Origin: Bacteroidales bacterium
GTDB lineage: Bacteria > Bacteroidota > Bacteroidia > Bacteroidales > JAIOZK01
Assembly: GCA_021738625.1 (NCBI GenBank)
Contig: JAIPBS010000009.1
Coordinates: 44,172 to 108,171, forward strand
Length of the DNA stretch: 64,000 nt
Direction of reading: 5' to 3'
The notes beneath the pieces are model-generated. The model searched no databases, was not told where the DNA came from, and saw nothing but the letters and a program-made list of their open reading frames with translations. The translations under genes were made by a program, and so were the position numbers. This document shows, piece after piece, positions 62,083 through 64,000 of this stretch (the stretch's first letter is position 1; each line of letters opens with the position of its first letter).

Positions 62083-62736
62083 TCATTTTAGGTTTAAATA
62101 GAGACTAAAACCGGGAGAAAAAGAATTATTCACATGATTATTAATTGGATTATTGCATGTGATAACTTGAGGTGCAACTTCTAAGGAATAGTTTTTCGAT
62201 TTTAACAAATTAAAAGTTAATGCTTTATCATTTATTTTATTTGCATTTACAGGTGCATCAATCACCGAGTAGAGCCAGATTATGAAAACTCCGCCCATAG
62301 GGATATATATTTCTTCAGGAGGAACATAACCACTACTAGCTAATGCTATGGCTGTGACTGCACCTCCGAGATACCCTGTCAACATGAGGGCCCCTTTTAA
62401 ATTTTGTCCATTATAAAATTGTCCACCCCCTGGCAATAAAAATGAATAGAGAAATGCCAAGCCGGGGTCCTTCTCTTTTTTGGAATACCTGTTGCCGGAA
62501 GAGTAATCAATTCCAACTGCTGGCTCCCTCTCTATCCGGCTAATAACGGAATAGTCAATCTCCAGGGTTCTGCCATCTAAAGTTTGCAGCCATAATTTCT
62601 GGCCTTCCATTTGCTCAGTGATTATTCCTTTGTAAACAGCACCGCTTTTTAAATATACGGCATCAACCATAATATCCTGAGCCAAACTGTTAATAGAAAG
62701 GATAAGCATTAAAAATACGACAATACTAATTCTCAT
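62083..62736 (-). CDS. Hypothetical secreted protein with LSm-like beta domain and membrane helices
   Basis: 217 residues. Signal peptide (MRISIVVFLMLILSINSLAQ), beta domain (DAVYLKSGAVYKGIITEQME, then RTLEIDYSVISRIE), and a hydrophobic part (DPGLAFLYSFLLPGGGQFYN, GALMLTGYLGGAVTAIALA, then a third helix) resembling DUF5683-like envelope proteins. It is followed 9 bp downstream by the related 230-residue protein, so both likely work together in the envelope. Function unknown. Confidence 0.65.
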   Translation of the reverse strand: MRISIVVFLMLILSINSLAQDIMVDAVYLKSGAVYKGIITEQMEGQKLWLQTLDGRTLEIDYSVISRIEREPAVGIDYSSGNRYSKKEKDPGLAFLYSFLLPGGGQFYNGQNLKGALMLTGYLGGAVTAIALASSGYVPPEEIYIPMGGVFIIWLYSVIDAPVNANKINDKALTFNLLKSKNYSLEVAPQVITCNNPINNHVNNSFSPGFSLYLNLK

Positions 62737-62872
62737 AATGTGGTTCTTTAGTAATCTGAGCTTAAAAGTCTGGTATTTTTCTGATATAACACAATAAAAT
62801 ACCTTAATAAAACCTTAACAAAGGGGTTTTGAACAGGCTTTTGTGAATAAATATAGTGGGAAGCGGGAGTTG

Positions 62873-64000
62873 TTAGATGCTTTGTAAATACATGGAAAAG
62901 TTTTTAGATTGCTGTAAACCAATTTTTTTGCGCAGGCGGCTGCGGGCTACATGGATGCTTTCGGGCGTGCGAAATGTGATATGAGCAATCTGTTTGGAAT
63001 CGAGGCCCATATTAATCATTCCGCAAAGCACCTGGTCGTGCCTGGTGAGGTTGGGGTGTTTTTTTCGTAACCTTGGGAAGAAGTCTTTATCCACTTTTTG
63101 GTAGATCAGCAGAAAATCTTCATCAAAGGTGTTTTTGCTGCTTAATTTTAACTCTTGTATTATTTTACCAGCTGTTTGAGAGTCTACCTTTTCGAGATTG
63201 GATTTTACAATTTGTAAGTCATGTTCAGAGCGCATGCGCTGTATTAGTTCGCTTTTACCGGATTGATTGGTTAAAGCTTTGAGCAACACACTCAATTTTC
63301 TTCTATTCAAAAACAAAATTATCAACCCAAGAGCGAAAAGGATTACGACTATTATCCAAATTGTTTGGTTAAATCTAAATCGCCCTTGTTCTTCAGCCAG
63401 CAACTTTTCCCGCTGGTTTATTATTTCCTCCAGTGCAGCCTTTTCCTTTTTAAGCTGCAACTCTGCGATTGAAAAGAGCTGTTCCTTATTTAAGATTTGT
63501 TTTCTCAAATTGTCATATTGCAGGTAATGATTGGCAGCTTTTGTTTGGTTATCAACATCCATGTAAAACAGTGCCAGTAGCTCATGCGCATTCATTTGAA
63601 CTGTTTTCGCATCTATTTCGCTTGAAATTCTCAATGACGAGTCTGCCTTAGATATTGCAAGCTTGTGTTTTTCTTGTTTGTGAAAAAGTTCAGCTTCAAC
63701 CAACAACACATTAGAAATGCCATAACGTTCATTGTCTTTCAGAAAATACCTTTTGGCTTGCCGGAGTGCTTCAAAGCTTTTATTCAATGAATCCATTTTT
63801 TTGTAAACCCTGCTCTTTAAGAGGAAAGAATTTCCGATGACTTCATTTGAAGCCCGGCTCTGTGGGCGCAGCTTGATAAAGATTGATTTCTCTACCAGTA
63901 AAAGGGCGGAATCATATTTTTCCTGGTGCAGGAACACATTTGCAATGTTATTGTAGGAATAGGCAAATGCAAGATTAATAGAATCGGGAATATTGCGTGT
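62873..64000 (-). CDS. TPR-LuxR-type transcriptional regulator, 5' end outside window
   Basis: The frame is open to the window edge (reading TRNIPDSINLAFAYSYNNIA at the outer end), so the N-terminus is missing; a GTG at 63937 is inside the TPR array and not the true start. Visible parts are TPRs, a membrane helix (RFNQTIWIIVVILFALGLII), a coiled coil and a C-terminal LuxR-type helix-turn-helix (LTRHDQVLCGMINMGLDSKQ, then PESIHVARSRLRKKIGL). Such Bacteroidota regulators sense envelope or peptide signals and bind DNA from the membrane. It may control the neighbouring lipoprotein genes. Confidence 0.85.
   Translation of the reverse strand, partial: TRNIPDSINLAFAYSYNNIANVFLHQEKYDSALLLVEKSIFIKLRPQSRASNEVIGNSFLLKSRVYKKMDSLNKSFEALRQAKRYFLKDNERYGISNVLLVEAELFHKQEKHKLAISKADSSLRISSEIDAKTVQMNAHELLALFYMDVDNQTKAANHYLQYDNLRKQILNKEQLFSIAELQLKKEKAALEEIINQREKLLAEEQGRFRFNQTIWIIVVILFALGLIILFLNRRKLSVLLKALTNQSGKSELIQRMRSEHDLQIVKSNLEKVDSQTAGKIIQELKLSSKNTFDEDFLLIYQKVDKDFFPRLRKKHPNLTRHDQVLCGMINMGLDSKQIAHITFRTPESIHVARSRLRKKIGLQQSKNFSMYLQSI

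Noticed and set aside
62800..62820. Two CCTTAA units 11 bp apart, Pho-box-like
   Set aside because: Only two units in AT-rich DNA and no phosphate gene nearby; likely chance.

Overview
The window reads as chromosome of a free-living Bacteroidota (Bacteroidales/Marinilabiliales-like) bacterium. The grounds are a short primary sigma factor of 286 residues, promoters of the TTG-N19/20-TAnnTTTG type with few Shine-Dalgarno sites, hybrid kinases with periplasmic TPR sensor arms, a TonB receptor with a carboxypeptidase-like N-terminal domain, beta-helix and PKD/Fibrobacter-paralogous-domain lipoproteins, and many Bacteroidota-type protein sequences. Species cannot be named from sequence alone. No tRNA, rRNA, CRISPR array, prophage or intact insertion sequence was recognised.

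Layout. 1-1.9 kb: partial carotenoid desaturase (crtI) and a small membrane protein. 2-7.8 kb: an operon of a TetR regulator carrying a perfect EF-hand calcium loop, a LolA-like periplasmic carrier, two FtsX-type permeases, a LolD-type ATPase and an outer-membrane barrel; together they look like a second, regulated Lol-like trans-envelope shuttle. 7.9-12.9 kb: housekeeping rpsO, pnp, primary sigma factor, rpe and a PPDK-regulatory-type kinase/phosphorylase. 13-20 kb: a TPR-PAS hybrid kinase, pepD, a small barrel and a beta-helix lipoprotein. 20-23.8 kb: a decayed HEPN/MNT toxin-antitoxin locus, a sodium/sugar symporter and galM. 23.9-30.4 kb: a phosphate region with a Na/Pi cotransporter, a surface lipoprotein and porin, and a PiT transporter; between the divergent porin and PiT lie four hexamers spaced exactly 11 bp, the architecture of a PhoB/PhoP operator.

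30.4-42.9 kb: a molybdenum-carrier-like SLOG protein lacking a normal start codon, prmC, a P-loop kinase paired with a sucrose-synthase-like glycosyltransferase, a THEP1-like NTPase, a DMT permease, YigZ, dnaA, a low-molecular-weight phosphatase, a PLP dehydratase/racemase, an RsmI-like methylase, an ABC exporter and a sugar transferase with a cysteine-rich insert. 42.9-51.8 kb (minus strand): M48 protease, YdcF-type protein, a VWA membrane protein, fabG and two adjacent histidine kinases. 52-57.6 kb: a chloramphenicol-acetyltransferase-like enzyme overlapping a putative class I isoprenoid synthase, a TonB receptor under a TPP riboswitch, a DUF434 protein and aroQ.

57.6-58.5 kb is a repeat island: two 95%-identical 106-bp direct repeats with GC-rich hairpins flank a GIY-YIG nuclease carrying an internal deletion. 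58.6-64 kb holds secreted or lipoprotein genes of unknown role and a TPR-LuxR regulator cut by the window end. The leading candidates for undescribed biology are the EF-hand TetR/Lol-like operon, the isoprenoid synthase/acyltransferase pair, and the structured TPP-riboswitch leader.
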